Positions 6,975 through 16,900 of a stretch of DNA of 64,000 nucleotides are shown here, in pieces. This stretch comes from PXAP01 sp046483315 (GTDB lineage Bacteria; Bacteroidota; Bacteroidia; Bacteroidales; PUMT01): NCBI GenBank assembly GCA_046483315.1, contig JAWODJ010000026.1:15871-79870 (forward strand), given 5' to 3'. Under the pieces are notes generated by a model, which saw only the letters and a program-made list of their open reading frames with translations, made no database searches and had not been told where the DNA came from. The position numbers were made by a program, and so were the translations under genes. Each line of letters opens with the position of its first letter. Position 1 is the stretch's first letter.

Positions 6975-9875
6975 TCAGGTTTCCCTCATGTTGAAATTCC
7001 TGAGGTTGTATGTAAATGTAAGCATGAAGAACCTGGTAAGCTGGTTGGTGCGCAGATCCTCCACGAAGGAGTCGGATACATTCCTTACAATATTCCGGTT
7101 CTGATCAAGAAGATCAAATACGCTTATTGTTATTTCGCCGAGATTGTTTCTGAAGAGCTTCCTGCCGAGATTCATATTCCACAAAAAATAATCCTGGTTG
7201 AAATCATCACCCAGTCCCCTGTACATAAGGTGACTCACATCGCTCCTGAACACCCAGTTTTCAAGGAAAATGAAGCTGAAGCGTGTACCGCTGGTTTGCT
7301 GGAAATAATTGTTATCAAGCTGTGGCTGAAGGGTGTTCTCAACCATGTTGTAACTGGCATTGTATGATAATGAAAAGTCCACGTCAGGGCCGATATTGCT
7401 CGAGAGGATCAGTCCTCCCGAGGCGGTGTAGGTATTGGCCGTATTGGTTTGCGAATTTATCAGGCCCGGAGTGCGCACCCAGGCCAGTCCGCCGCTCAGA
7501 TTCAGGTTACTCTTAATAGCCCTTACGGGGAACCCGTAGATCAGGTTTGACCGGATATTGGCAAAGCCGTCAAGGTTGACCGGCCGTGATAACTGCGAGC
7601 CCTTTTTGAGCAGGTAACCATTTGTAAGTATAGTGTCACGGCGCGCAATAATTGTCGAGTTACCGATATAATCATCTGAAATATTCCCGAAAAGGAATGC
7701 CATGAAATTTGTCGATTTTTCGGTGTTGACAGCATTGTAACGTGTCATGAAGAAGTGGCTGTAACTGTGATCCAGGTCCGGATTACCTGATGAAAGCAAT
7801 ACCGGGTTTGAGTTATCCACAACCTCCTGAAGCTGAGTTACAGAAGGAGGATTGGTGCTTGTCCTGTAATTGAACCGCAGACTTTTGCCCGTTTCAATAT
7901 TATAGGTCAGCATGGCCCTGGGCAGAATATTCTGAAAATCCCTTTTCAGGTCGAATTCGTAGGGGAACTCCTGATCGGCAGTCAGCAATGCATGCTGGTA
8001 TCCCAGTTCCATGGTGAGATTGAATTTTTCACCTCGAAGAAGGTATCCCAGTGCACCCCTCTGCGTAAGGTAATCGCTGCTTAACCTGTTTGACAGCTCA
8101 GCTTCAAATTCCCGGTAGGACTCTGTAACCGGATCCCAGCTGTTTGTCACCCTGTCAGTCTCGTTGGCAGCGCGGGAAATGTTATAGCTTACCTGGAGCA
8201 TACCGCTTTCTCCCATTGGTTCGGTGTATGAAATATTAGTTGATAGTGTATTGTTTATGGTTTCCGAGTCTGATCTCTGGTTGAGGTAATCACTTAGAGC
8301 TTCTTCCCCGCTTGACGGATCACCCTCTCCTGCAAAATAGTCACTGAGTGCATCCAGATAATAAAGATTTTCGTTATTGTTGAAATTGGCACTAATATTT
8401 GTTGAAATTGTGCGGCCTGTCTTTTCAAAACGGTATCTGTAAATCAAAGAACTTCCGTAATTATATCCACCAAGGTCTGAGTCGTAGCCTGTTTCAGATA
8501 CGCTCAGCAGGTTGTTGCCCTCCAGCAGATTCATTGCATTCAGGTAGCTGTCCGATGTATTGCTCTGCAGTGTAAGCCTGGGGGTGAATATAATTGAGTT
8601 TTTATCATCGATATTATATGTCATCCTGAGATTCATCCTGTGATTGTCGTTCCTGCTGGCCGATTCACTATCTTCAACATAATACTGGCTGTCATTCTCA
8701 TCAATAAAATACTCCCTGTCGGTAAACTGGTCGGTTATATTTTCCGATATATTGAAAAAATAGCTTCCCGTAAGATTCAGGTTATTGTTAAGCCAGGTGT
8801 CGCTGTAATTTAGTCCCATTGAATGTGTTGTATTGTCTCCGTACTGTGACGACACCCTGAAATCAGAAACATGACCTGCAGTACCTCCGGCAGGGCTGCC
8901 ACCTTGCCGGGCTGCACGTCCCATGCCTCCGCCCATTCCCCCGCCACGTCCGCCTCTTATCGCTCCTGCCGAGAGGCTGATAATATCCTCACGTGAAAAG
9001 TTTTGCTCATTGATGTTGTTGCTCATGCCTATAATTGATATCCGGCTGTCATTCATAAAGATATTTGTGGCTATTCCGATCTGGTACCTTTCATCGCCTC
9101 CGTACCCCGAATAGAGTCTCCCGAACTGTCCGCTCCGGGTGTCAAGGCGGGTTACAATATTTATTGTTTTGCTTCTTTGTCCGTCATCAAAACCTGTTAA
9201 CTCCGACTGGTCGCTCATGCGGTCGTATACCTCTATCCTCTCAACCACTTCGGCCGGAAGGTTCCTGAGCGCAATGGAGGGGTCATCGCCAAAAAACTCC
9301 CTTCCGTCAACCAGTACCCTCCTTACATCTTCACCCTGTGCCGTAACCCTGTCTTCTTCAACCGTGATGCCCGGCATCCTCCTCACAAGGTCCTCTGCGC
9401 TGGCGTCGGGACTGACCTTAAAGGCCTGTGCATCGAAATCAAGGGTGTCGCCCCTGAGCCTGGCGGCGGACCGGTAGCCGGATACTTCCACCTCCTCCAG
9501 GTATGCTCCCTCCTTCATAAACAATTCTCCGAGATCGTTTATCTCCGAAACAGCCCTGACGGACTCATCTCCTTCCATCACAAGTGACTGATACCCGACA
9601 AAACTTATTTTCAGGGCATAACGCCCCCGCTGAACCTTTATCGAGAATTCACCCTCCCTGCCTGTTGTTGTATGAAATGTCCTGGTGGTATCCCTGAAGT
9701 GAATAAATGAAACATGCGCACCGGCAAGGGGTATTCCGTCATCCGCATCACTCACCTTGCCGGAAACCATCACTTCCTGCTGTGTGCCGGCCTGTCGCCC
9801 CTGTTGCCGTGAACCCTGCTGAGCAGTTGCCAGCATCGGGATGGCCAGGAGGGCAAATATCAGTCTGAGATGCAT
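6975..9875 (-). CDS. TonB-dependent receptor-type outer-membrane beta-barrel protein
   Basis: Outer-membrane protein of 966 aa. It has a signal peptide (cleavage near ATAQQ), then a Gln/Arg-rich linker and a carboxypeptidase-regulatory-like beta-sandwich (VSGKVSDADDGIPLAGAHV). A plug-like domain follows (DFDAQAFKVSPDASAEDLVRRMPG; VLVDGREFFGDDP) and then a long beta-barrel of the OMP_b-brl_3 kind. A Gly/Arg-rich low-complexity loop (GGRGGGMGGGMGRAARQGG) sits near residues 310-330. There is no SusD partner, so it is not a classic SusC. Ligand unknown. It ends 2 bases from the stop of the convergent oxidoreductase gene, and pdxH lies 115 bp upstream on the same strand. Confidence 0.85.
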   Translation of the reverse strand: MHLRLIFALLAIPMLATAQQGSRQQGRQAGTQQEVMVSGKVSDADDGIPLAGAHVSFIHFRDTTRTFHTTTGREGEFSIKVQRGRYALKISFVGYQSLVMEGDESVRAVSEINDLGELFMKEGAYLEEVEVSGYRSAARLRGDTLDFDAQAFKVSPDASAEDLVRRMPGITVEEDRVTAQGEDVRRVLVDGREFFGDDPSIALRNLPAEVVERIEVYDRMSDQSELTGFDDGQRSKTINIVTRLDTRSGQFGRLYSGYGGDERYQIGIATNIFMNDSRISIIGMSNNINEQNFSREDIISLSAGAIRGGRGGGMGGGMGRAARQGGSPAGGTAGHVSDFRVSSQYGDNTTHSMGLNYSDTWLNNNLNLTGSYFFNISENITDQFTDREYFIDENDSQYYVEDSESASRNDNHRMNLRMTYNIDDKNSIIFTPRLTLQSNTSDSYLNAMNLLEGNNLLSVSETGYDSDLGGYNYGSSLIYRYRFEKTGRTISTNISANFNNNENLYYLDALSDYFAGEGDPSSGEEALSDYLNQRSDSETINNTLSTNISYTEPMGESGMLQVSYNISRAANETDRVTNSWDPVTESYREFEAELSNRLSSDYLTQRGALGYLLRGEKFNLTMELGYQHALLTADQEFPYEFDLKRDFQNILPRAMLTYNIETGKSLRFNYRTSTNPPSVTQLQEVVDNSNPVLLSSGNPDLDHSYSHFFMTRYNAVNTEKSTNFMAFLFGNISDDYIGNSTIIARRDTILTNGYLLKKGSQLSRPVNLDGFANIRSNLIYGFPVRAIKSNLNLSGGLAWVRTPGLINSQTNTANTYTASGGLILSSNIGPDVDFSLSYNASYNMVENTLQPQLDNNYFQQTSGTRFSFIFLENWVFRSDVSHLMYRGLGDDFNQDYFLWNMNLGRKLFRNNLGEITISVFDLLDQNRNIVRNVSDSFVEDLRTNQLTRFFMLTFTYNLRNFNMRET

Positions 9876-9990
9876 AAATAAAATTTTATCAGGTTAAATT
9901 ATCAATTCACCCTTTAGATGATAATTTGATAAAAGGTTTAATAGTGCCGGATGTTTTTAATGAATCCCCTGAATTCCTGGAGTAAGATTG

Positions 9991-10632
9991 CTATGGAGAA
10001 AGCCTGCTGATAATCCATCGGGAACCCTGCAGTTTATATTGTATCCTGTCGTGCAGGCGGTCGGGCCTGCCCTGCCAGAATTCGGCGAGAACCGGTGAGA
10101 GGCTGTAGCCTCCCCAGTAGGAGGGGCGGGGTATGCTTTTGTTTCTGAACCTGCCTGATATTTTCATCACCTCTTTCTGTAACCCTGCCCTGGAGGAAAT
10201 AACGCTGCTTTGCCTTGAAGCCCATGCTCCTATGCGGCTGCCTTCAGGTCGGGAATCAAAATATCTGTCCGATTCACCGGCAGGCACCTTTACGGCAGTT
10301 CCCTCCAAACGGACCTGTCTCTGCAGTTCCGGCCAGAAAAAAACCAGGGCAGCCCGTGGATTCTCATTCAATTGTATTCCTTTTTTGCTTTCATAATTTG
10401 TAAAGAATATAAATCCTTTTTCAGTAAAATCTTTCAGCAGGACAATCCTTGCGGAAGGATAGCCGTTGATGGTGGCAGTGGCCAGTGTCATGGCAGTCGG
10501 TTCATTTACCTCTGCGGCAATAGCCTCATCGAGCCATTTTCTGAACTGGTCAAAAGGATCATGATGTACCGAGGTTTTTGAAAGGTCCTTCAGAGAGTAT
10601 TCTTTTCGTATCCTGGAAATATCGTTTTGCAT
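9991..10632 (-). CDS. pdxH: pyridoxamine 5'-phosphate oxidase
   Basis: FMN-dependent enzyme that oxidises pyridoxine or pyridoxamine 5'-phosphate to pyridoxal 5'-phosphate, the last step of vitamin B6 synthesis and salvage. Length of 213 aa is typical. The N-terminal IRKEYSLKDLS segment, SARIVLLKDF, YESKKGIQL, RQVRLEGTAVKV and the C-terminal signature EFWQGRPDRLHDR are all present. A TAATTTTG -7-like box lies upstream at 10659-10666 (read on the minus strand), partly against the tRNA terminator. It is separate from the tRNA unit further upstream, which has its own terminator. Confidence 0.95.
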   Translation of the reverse strand: MQNDISRIRKEYSLKDLSKTSVHHDPFDQFRKWLDEAIAAEVNEPTAMTLATATINGYPSARIVLLKDFTEKGFIFFTNYESKKGIQLNENPRAALVFFWPELQRQVRLEGTAVKVPAGESDRYFDSRPEGSRIGAWASRQSSVISSRAGLQKEVMKISGRFRNKSIPRPSYWGGYSLSPVLAEFWQGRPDRLHDRIQYKLQGSRWIISRLSP

Positions 10633-10669
10633 GGTTTAAGGTACTTTGTCAAACAATCCAAAATTATCC

Positions 10670-10703
10670 AAAAAACCCCCTGCAAGCTTTATGTTGCAGG
10701 GGG
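10670..10703 (-). terminator. intrinsic terminator of the tRNA-Gly/tRNA-Leu unit
   Basis: A perfect 10-bp stem (CCCCCTGCAA, 10676-10685, with 10694-10703) and an 8-base loop. On the minus strand it is followed by six T residues (10675-10670). It begins 5 bases after the 3' end of tRNA-Leu, so it should end the tRNA transcript. Confidence 0.85.
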
Positions 10704-10707
10704 CGTG

Positions 10708-10792
10708 TACCCGGAGCGGGAATTGAACCCGCACGGCCGCAATGGCCACAGGATTTTAAGTCCTGCGTGTCTACCAATTCCACCACCCGGGC
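10708..10792 (-). tRNA. tRNA-Leu (anticodon UAA)
   Basis: An 85-base cloverleaf with a long variable arm, as expected for leucine tRNA. The acceptor pairs GCCCGGG with UCCGGGU (two G-U pairs) and the discriminator is A. The D arm contains GGTAGACAC, the anticodon loop is CTTAAAA with anticodon TAA, and the T loop is TTCAATT. CCA is not encoded. It is 41 bases downstream of tRNA-Gly in the same transcription unit. Confidence 0.95.
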
Positions 10793-10806
10793 AACAATGA
10801 GACGAG

Positions 10807-10830
10807 AATCCCGGAGGTGTCTCCGGGATT
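10807..10830. other. hairpin in the tRNA-Gly/tRNA-Leu spacer
   Basis: A perfect 10-bp stem (AATCCCGGAG, 10807-10816, with 10821-10830) and a 4-base loop fill most of the 41-base spacer. There is no T-tract behind it on the minus strand. It is therefore more likely a processing element or partial attenuator than a terminator. Confidence 0.55.
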
Positions 10831-10833
10831 TTG

Positions 10834-10906
<73 letters not shown>

Positions 10907-10917
10907 GATTGGTGATA

Positions 10918-10947
10918 CAAAGTTAATTCATTTTTCTTTTTTTCAAA
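10918..10947 (-). promoter_or_regulatory. promoter of the tRNA-Gly/tRNA-Leu unit
   Basis: Read on the minus strand: TTTG (10947-10944), 18 bases, then TAACTTTG (10925-10918), a full match to the Bacteroidota -33/-7 consensus. The -7 box ends 11 bases before the mature tRNA-Gly 5' end. The tRNA-Phe gene at the far end of the window has the same arrangement and spacing. Confidence 0.65.
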
Positions 10948-10961
10948 AAAACCGGCCTTAT

Positions 10962-13586
10962 TTAATCGGATTTAAGCCCTGTTATTTTTTTTATCTCGTT
11001 GAGTTTATTCAATGCCTCTACCGGGGTCAGGTTATCTATGTCCAGGTTGATTATCTCATCCCGGATCTGTTTCAGCACGGGATCATCCATCTGAAAGATG
11101 CTGAGCTGAAAACCCTCTCTGTGTTCTGCCAGTGATGACACCGGTTTGGCCAGTGAATGGCTGCTCTGCGATCTTTCCATCTCCTTTAGTATGTCACCGG
11201 CCCTTTTCACTACGCTCTTTGGCATACCTGCCATACGGGCCACATGGATGCCAAAGCTGTGTTCGCTGCCGCCTGGTACAAGCTTTCGCAGAAATATAAC
11301 CTTGTTGTCTGTCTCTTTTACCGATACGTTATAGTTTTTTATCCGGCTGAATGAATGCTCCATCTCATTAAGTTCATGATAATGGGTCGCAAATAGTGTT
11401 CTCGCCTTACCACGTGGAAATTCATGAATAAACTCTGCCATTGCCCAGGCGATGGAAATACCGTCATAGGTGCTGGTACCCCTTCCAATTTCATCCAGCA
11501 GGATAAGGCTGCGTGACGAGAGATTGTTCAGGATGCTGGCAGCTTCATTCATTTCGACCATGAATGTAGATTCTCCCAGGGAGATATTATCCGATGCCCC
11601 CACACGGGTAAATATTTTATCCACAATTCCTATCTGTGCTGAACCGGCAGGAACAAAGCATCCCATCTGTGCCATCAGCACAATAAGTGCAGTCTGCCGC
11701 AGCAGCGCCGATTTTCCTGACATATTCGGGCCGGTGATAATCATTATCTGTTGATTTTCACTGTCGAGGTAAACATCATTTGCTATATATTCCTCTCCCG
11801 GTGCAAGGGTCTTTTCAATTACAGGGTGTCTGCCCTGCTTAATGTCAATGACGTGGCTTTCGTCCAGGACCGGCTTGCAGTAGTTGTTTTCGGCCGAAAG
11901 GGTGACAAAGGACAGAAGGCAGTCAATATGTGCAATCAATGCGGCGTTGAGCTGTATATCAGGAATATGGACTGCCGCACTTTCAACCAGCGCTGCAAAG
12001 AGATCTGTCTCCAGTCTCAGGATTTTTTCCCCGGCACCCAGTATCTTCTCTTCATACTCTTTCAGCTCGCCGGTAATATATCTCTCGGCACTGACAAGTG
12101 TCTGCTTCCTGATCCATTCTCCGGGCACCTTGTCCTTATGGGTGTTTCTGACTTCAATATAATACCCGAAAACATTATTAAAACTTATTTTCAACGAGGG
12201 TATCCCTGTCTTCTCGCTTTCCTTTTGCTGCAACTGAATAAGATAATCTTTACCGGAGTAAAGGATGCTGCGCAATTCATCCAGTTCGGCTGAAACTCCT
12301 TCAGAAATCACATTGCCTTTCTGAACGGCTGTTGGAGGATCTTCCTTTATTCCGGCGGCAATCCTGTCGCGCAAATTGTTACAGGATTTCAGGCCCCCGG
12401 CAATATCGATAAGTGAACCCTGGCCTGAATCCATGCAGATCTTTTTTATCTTTCCGGCACATTCAAGGGCTGTTTTAAGCTGAACAAGTTCCCGCGGATT
12501 AATTCTTCCTACCGATATTTTTGATGCCAGCCTCTCAAGATCGCCGGTCTGTCTTATTTCCGATGCCAGCTTTTCAGTTTCTTCCCTGTTTTCAAGCAGA
12601 AACTCGACCGTGTTAAGGCGATCATTAATCCGGGCAGGGTTTTTAAGGGGAAGGTTCATCCATCGCTTCAGCATTCTGCCTCCCATGGGAGAGAGGGTTC
12701 TGTCCATTACCGAAAGCAGGGTTCTGGCTCCTTCATTATAGGAGTAGTACAACTCAAGGTTCCTGATCGTGAACTTGTCAAGCCAGACATAATTATCCTC
12801 TTCTATACGCGATACGGAAGTGATATGGCTCAGCTTATCATGGCGGGTAAGTTCAAGATAATGTAATACGGCACCGGCAGCGGTTATTCCAATGTCCAGT
12901 GAATCAATCCCGAAGCCTTTTAGAGAGGAGGTTTTAAAATGGTTGAGAAGCTTTTCATATGATGTCTCCTTGTGGAAGGCCCATTCGTCAAGCTTGTAGG
13001 TGTAGAACTTTGTACCGAATGAGGCGGTAAATGCCTCCTGCATTCCTTTTTCAAAGAGCACCTCCCTGGGCTCGAAACCGTTAAGCAGCTTGTCAATATA
13101 TTCATGACTTCCCTGGGCAACAAGAAACTCCCCGGTGGAAACATCCAGGAATGCCACTCCTGCAACGCTCTTTTCGATATATACACAGGCAAGAAAATTG
13201 TTCTTTTTATGCTCAAGAACATTTTCATTATAGGCAACCCCGGGGGTAACGAGTTCAGTGATACCGCGTCTTACAATTTTTTTTGCCAGTTTAGGGTCTT
13301 CAAGCTGTTCACAGATGGCAACTCTCTGTCCCGCCCTTACAAGTTTTGGCAGGTAATTTTCTATTGCATGGTGGGGAAACCCTGCCAGCTCAACATAGCT
13401 GGCAGCACCATTGGCCCTGCGTGTAAGTGTTATTCCTAGTATTCCTGAGGTTTTGACGGCATCTTCACCGAAAGTTTCATAAAAGTCGCCTACCCTGAAA
13501 AGCAGGATGGCATCGGGATGCTTTGCCTTGATGTTGCTGTACTGCTTCATCAAAGGGGTTTCGGTATATTTTGCTTTATCTCCCAA
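10962..13586 (-). CDS. mutS: DNA mismatch repair protein MutS
   Basis: ATPase that recognises base mismatches and small loops and recruits MutL. 874 aa, normal for the family. Domain I carries the mismatch-contacting motif in the form GDFYETF (canonical Phe-X-Glu: Y-E-T-F context). The clamp/lever region follows, then the ATPase with Walker A GPNMSGKS near residue 617, Walker B LILLDEIGRGTS and the ATHYHEL signature. The start is TTG: an in-frame stop lies five codons upstream with no ATG between, and the next ATG (at PLMKQY) would remove residues the family normally keeps. C-terminal KITGLKSD is the end. It stands alone between the tRNA unit and the susC promoter region. Confidence 0.97.
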   Translation of the reverse strand: MGDKAKYTETPLMKQYSNIKAKHPDAILLFRVGDFYETFGEDAVKTSGILGITLTRRANGAASYVELAGFPHHAIENYLPKLVRAGQRVAICEQLEDPKLAKKIVRRGITELVTPGVAYNENVLEHKKNNFLACVYIEKSVAGVAFLDVSTGEFLVAQGSHEYIDKLLNGFEPREVLFEKGMQEAFTASFGTKFYTYKLDEWAFHKETSYEKLLNHFKTSSLKGFGIDSLDIGITAAGAVLHYLELTRHDKLSHITSVSRIEEDNYVWLDKFTIRNLELYYSYNEGARTLLSVMDRTLSPMGGRMLKRWMNLPLKNPARINDRLNTVEFLLENREETEKLASEIRQTGDLERLASKISVGRINPRELVQLKTALECAGKIKKICMDSGQGSLIDIAGGLKSCNNLRDRIAAGIKEDPPTAVQKGNVISEGVSAELDELRSILYSGKDYLIQLQQKESEKTGIPSLKISFNNVFGYYIEVRNTHKDKVPGEWIRKQTLVSAERYITGELKEYEEKILGAGEKILRLETDLFAALVESAAVHIPDIQLNAALIAHIDCLLSFVTLSAENNYCKPVLDESHVIDIKQGRHPVIEKTLAPGEEYIANDVYLDSENQQIMIITGPNMSGKSALLRQTALIVLMAQMGCFVPAGSAQIGIVDKIFTRVGASDNISLGESTFMVEMNEAASILNNLSSRSLILLDEIGRGTSTYDGISIAWAMAEFIHEFPRGKARTLFATHYHELNEMEHSFSRIKNYNVSVKETDNKVIFLRKLVPGGSEHSFGIHVARMAGMPKSVVKRAGDILKEMERSQSSHSLAKPVSSLAEHREGFQLSIFQMDDPVLKQIRDEIINLDIDNLTPVEALNKLNEIKKITGLKSD

Positions 13587-13922
13587 ATGTTTAAGATGTT
13601 AAATTACAGCTTTATAAGCTATCCACCGGTGGTATCCGGCAAATGAACCCGGTTTGCTAAAATACGATTTTTAAGAGTAAATTCAGAATCATTACAGCTG
13701 GTAAATGTCTGCACTATATGTAATATTAAAATTTTATCTTTAGCTCTATTTTCGGATTGATGCATTTAAGTTGCAAAAAATAGACATATATACTTCATTG
13801 TTAAGAAAAAATCTTATAAATTTGTGATCAGTCAATTGAGTAATGCCTTTGTAAGAAAGATCTACTGCTAATCTTTTTTACACTGTTTGAGGAAAATTTT
13901 TTGTTAACCTAAAAATTCACCC
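13587..13922. other. intergenic region upstream of susC
   Basis: 336 bases between the divergent mutS and susC starts. It holds the susC promoter candidate (13798-13824) followed by a leader of about 90 bases. A short palindrome, CCACCGGTGG, lies near 13622-13631, close to mutS. No ORF, RNA fold or repeat of note was recognised in the rest. Confidence 0.5.
13798..13824 (+). promoter_or_regulatory. candidate promoter of the susC operon
   Basis: A full TAAATTTG -7 box at 13817-13824 has an upstream TTG at 13798-13800, 16 bases away, shorter than the usual 19-21. Transcription would start near 13831, giving a leader of about 90 bases before the susC ATG. No sigma/anti-sigma pair of the kind that controls many SusCD loci is adjacent. 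Confidence 0.45.
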
Positions 13923-16900
13923 ATGAGGAAAATTGTTTCTTTGAGTTTTATTTTTTTGTTCATGCTGGCATCTGCCGCATGGGCACAGGAAAGAACCGTA
14001 ACCGGACAGGTTACTTCTTCCGAGGATGGCCTGGGCATACCGGGCGCATCGGTCGTTGTGCAAGGTACAACGATAGGAACCGTAACTGATTTTGACGGGA
14101 ACTATTCACTCCAGGTACCATCACTGGATGAGGTTCTCGTGTTTTCATTTGTCGGCCTGCAGACCAGGGAGATCCCCATTGACGGCAGGACCGAGATCGA
14201 TGTTGAATTAATGCCGGACCTGCTTCGTGTTGAAGAGGTTGTAATTACCGGTGTTGCCGGGGCAACGCCACGGCGTAAGCTGAGTGTCACCGTCGACAGG
14301 GTGGGGACAGAACAACTTGAAGCTTTGCCCTCCACTTCCGCCTCCACGGCACTTCAGGGCAGGCTTTCCGGTGTCACCGTGGTACAGTCCAGCGGAAACC
14401 CCGGCCAGGCCGCCAATATCAGGTTAAGGGGATCAACCAATCTTCTTGGCGATTCCAACCCCCTTATCATTATTGACGGGGTAATGATGGAAGGAAACCT
14501 TGCCGATGTCAACATGGATGATATTGAAAGCATCGAGGTGGTAAAAGGTGCCGCTGCATCGGCTCTGTACGGTTCACGTGCAGGTGCAGGTGTTATAAAC
14601 ATTACCAGTAAAAGGGGTAATGTGGCAAGGGAAGGAACCACCTCTGTCCGCGTAAGAAATGAAATCGGGTTTTCCGAGCTTCCCAGCAAGATCGATCTTG
14701 CCGAGAGTCATCCCTATGAACTGGCAGACGACTGGCAGAGTTACAATAAGTTCACCAAGTATCAGGGTGTGACATATCCCGAAGGTTATGAGGGTGGAAG
14801 AAATACTGAAATTGCCGGTAATAAAAGGGTAGAATTTGATGGCTATGCCGATAACCCTTTCGCTGTTTATTATGATCATCAGGACAGGATTTTCCAGGAT
14901 GGCACATATTTCACCAATTATGCAGGGGTAGCTCACAATACAGGACAGACTGCCATATTTACATCCTTTGAGAACACAAATAATTCAGGCATAGTTTGGG
15001 GAACTGAAGGGTCATCAAGACAGAACTGGAGGCTTAATGCCGACCACTGGTTCGGTGATAACCTTTCACTTTCATCCAGTACCTTTGTTTCCCAGAATGT
15101 TATCGATGTCGCTGACGGACGCTTTACAAGCGGATGGGGCGGAGGACAGGGTTCTGCATTCTTTGACATGCTGTTTTTTGAACCCGATACTAATCTTGAT
15201 CTGGATGCACCGGAGGGAACGTTGCTGGAGAAGTACAGAATTCATCCCAACCACTTTCAGACTGATAACGGAAACCCGCTGCATGCACTTTATTACCAGG
15301 ACAGGAACCTGGAGAGAAAGATTTTGCAGCAGAGCTTCCAGGGGAACTATTTTGCGACGGACTGGCTGACTTTCAATGCTGCATACAGTCTGGAGCGCCT
15401 TAACACCCTGAATGAGAGGTTCAGGCCCAAGGGCTTTTTTACCTCTCAGCAGGAGACCCTGGGAGGAATATACAAGTCCTCCTCGGAAGTGCTGAGCCAG
15501 ACAAACAGCTTTACTGCCAACATTAACAGGGCCATAGGCGATCTTATAGTTAAAGGTAAACTGAGTTACATGTACGAAGGGTACAATTCCAAGTTTTTCT
15601 CTGTCAATGCCGCAGATCTTTCAGTATCAAGAATTAACACGCTGAATGCAATCTCCGGCGACAAGACCGTCAGTTCCAGTGAGGTCAATATCAGGTCAAG
15701 GAACTATTTTGCCATACTTGATATGGATTACCTTGACCGTTACATTGTATCCGGGCTTTTCCGGATGGACGGCTCATCCCTTTTCGGGGAAGAACACAGG
15801 TGGAATCCTTACTACAGGTTTTCCGCTGCATACAGGATATCGGAAGATCTGCAGGTTCCCGGTATAGATGAGTTCAGGATCCGTGCCGCTTACGGTACCT
15901 CAGGACAGCGCCCGGGTTTCAGCTACCAGTATGAAACCTATTCAATATCCCAGGGCTTCGTGTCAAAATCAACTATAGGTAACACTGCCCTGAGGCCCAG
16001 TGAGACAAAAGAGCTGGAACTGGGATTGAACATGGAACTTTTCGGGATGTTTGACCTGGAGGTGACCTATGCAGATATTATAACAGAGGGGGCATTTCTT
16101 AATGTGCCGCTTCCTGCGGCAACAGGCTTTAGTTACCAGTGGCAGAATGCTGCCGATATTTCGGCAACGGCAATTGAGGCAACACTTGGTATAGTTCCGT
16201 TCAATACCGAAAACCTGAGCTGGAGGATGAACTTCAACTTTGATAAGATCACCCAGGAGGTTACCCGCCTGGATGCCGCTCCTTTCAGGGTAGGTCCCAC
16301 AATCAATGATCTGCAGGTATTCTATATCCGTGAGGGAGAGGTGTTCGGCACCATGTACGGAGGCGACTGGGTCAGGACCCTGGCAGAGATGGAAAAACAG
16401 CTGCCGGCAGGGGCGTCAATAGATGATTATGTTGTTAATGCCGACGGTTACGTAATCGTAAAGGGAACCGAAGGCACCATAAATGAAGCTGCCATAAGGC
16501 TGCTGGATGAAGAGGGCGAAGACTCATTTGATAAAATTGCCGATATGAATCCCGATTTCAACCTGTCATGGCTGAATTCATTCAACTTCAGCAATTTCTC
16601 GCTCAATATGCTGTGGCACTGGAAACAGGGAGGAGATGTATATAACCAGACGAAACAGTGGTTATTCCGTGACGAACGTCACGGCGAGTTTGACCAGGCA
16701 GGGAAGCCTGCAAACGAGAAGAAGGTTGCCACTTATTATCAGACTTTTTACAGGGTAAACGAGCCTAACTCTTACTTTGTTGAAGACGGCACCTTCCTGA
16801 AGCTTCGTGAGCTTTCCCTTTTCTATACACTGCAAAGGCCTGCTCTTGCCAATATGGGACTCAACTTCCTGGGAGGTGTCAAATTGGGCATTATTGGCAG

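Noticed and set aside
11751..12293. 180-codon plus-strand frame opposite mutS
   Set aside because: Antisense of the well-supported mutS gene with Cys/Phe-rich random-looking sequence.
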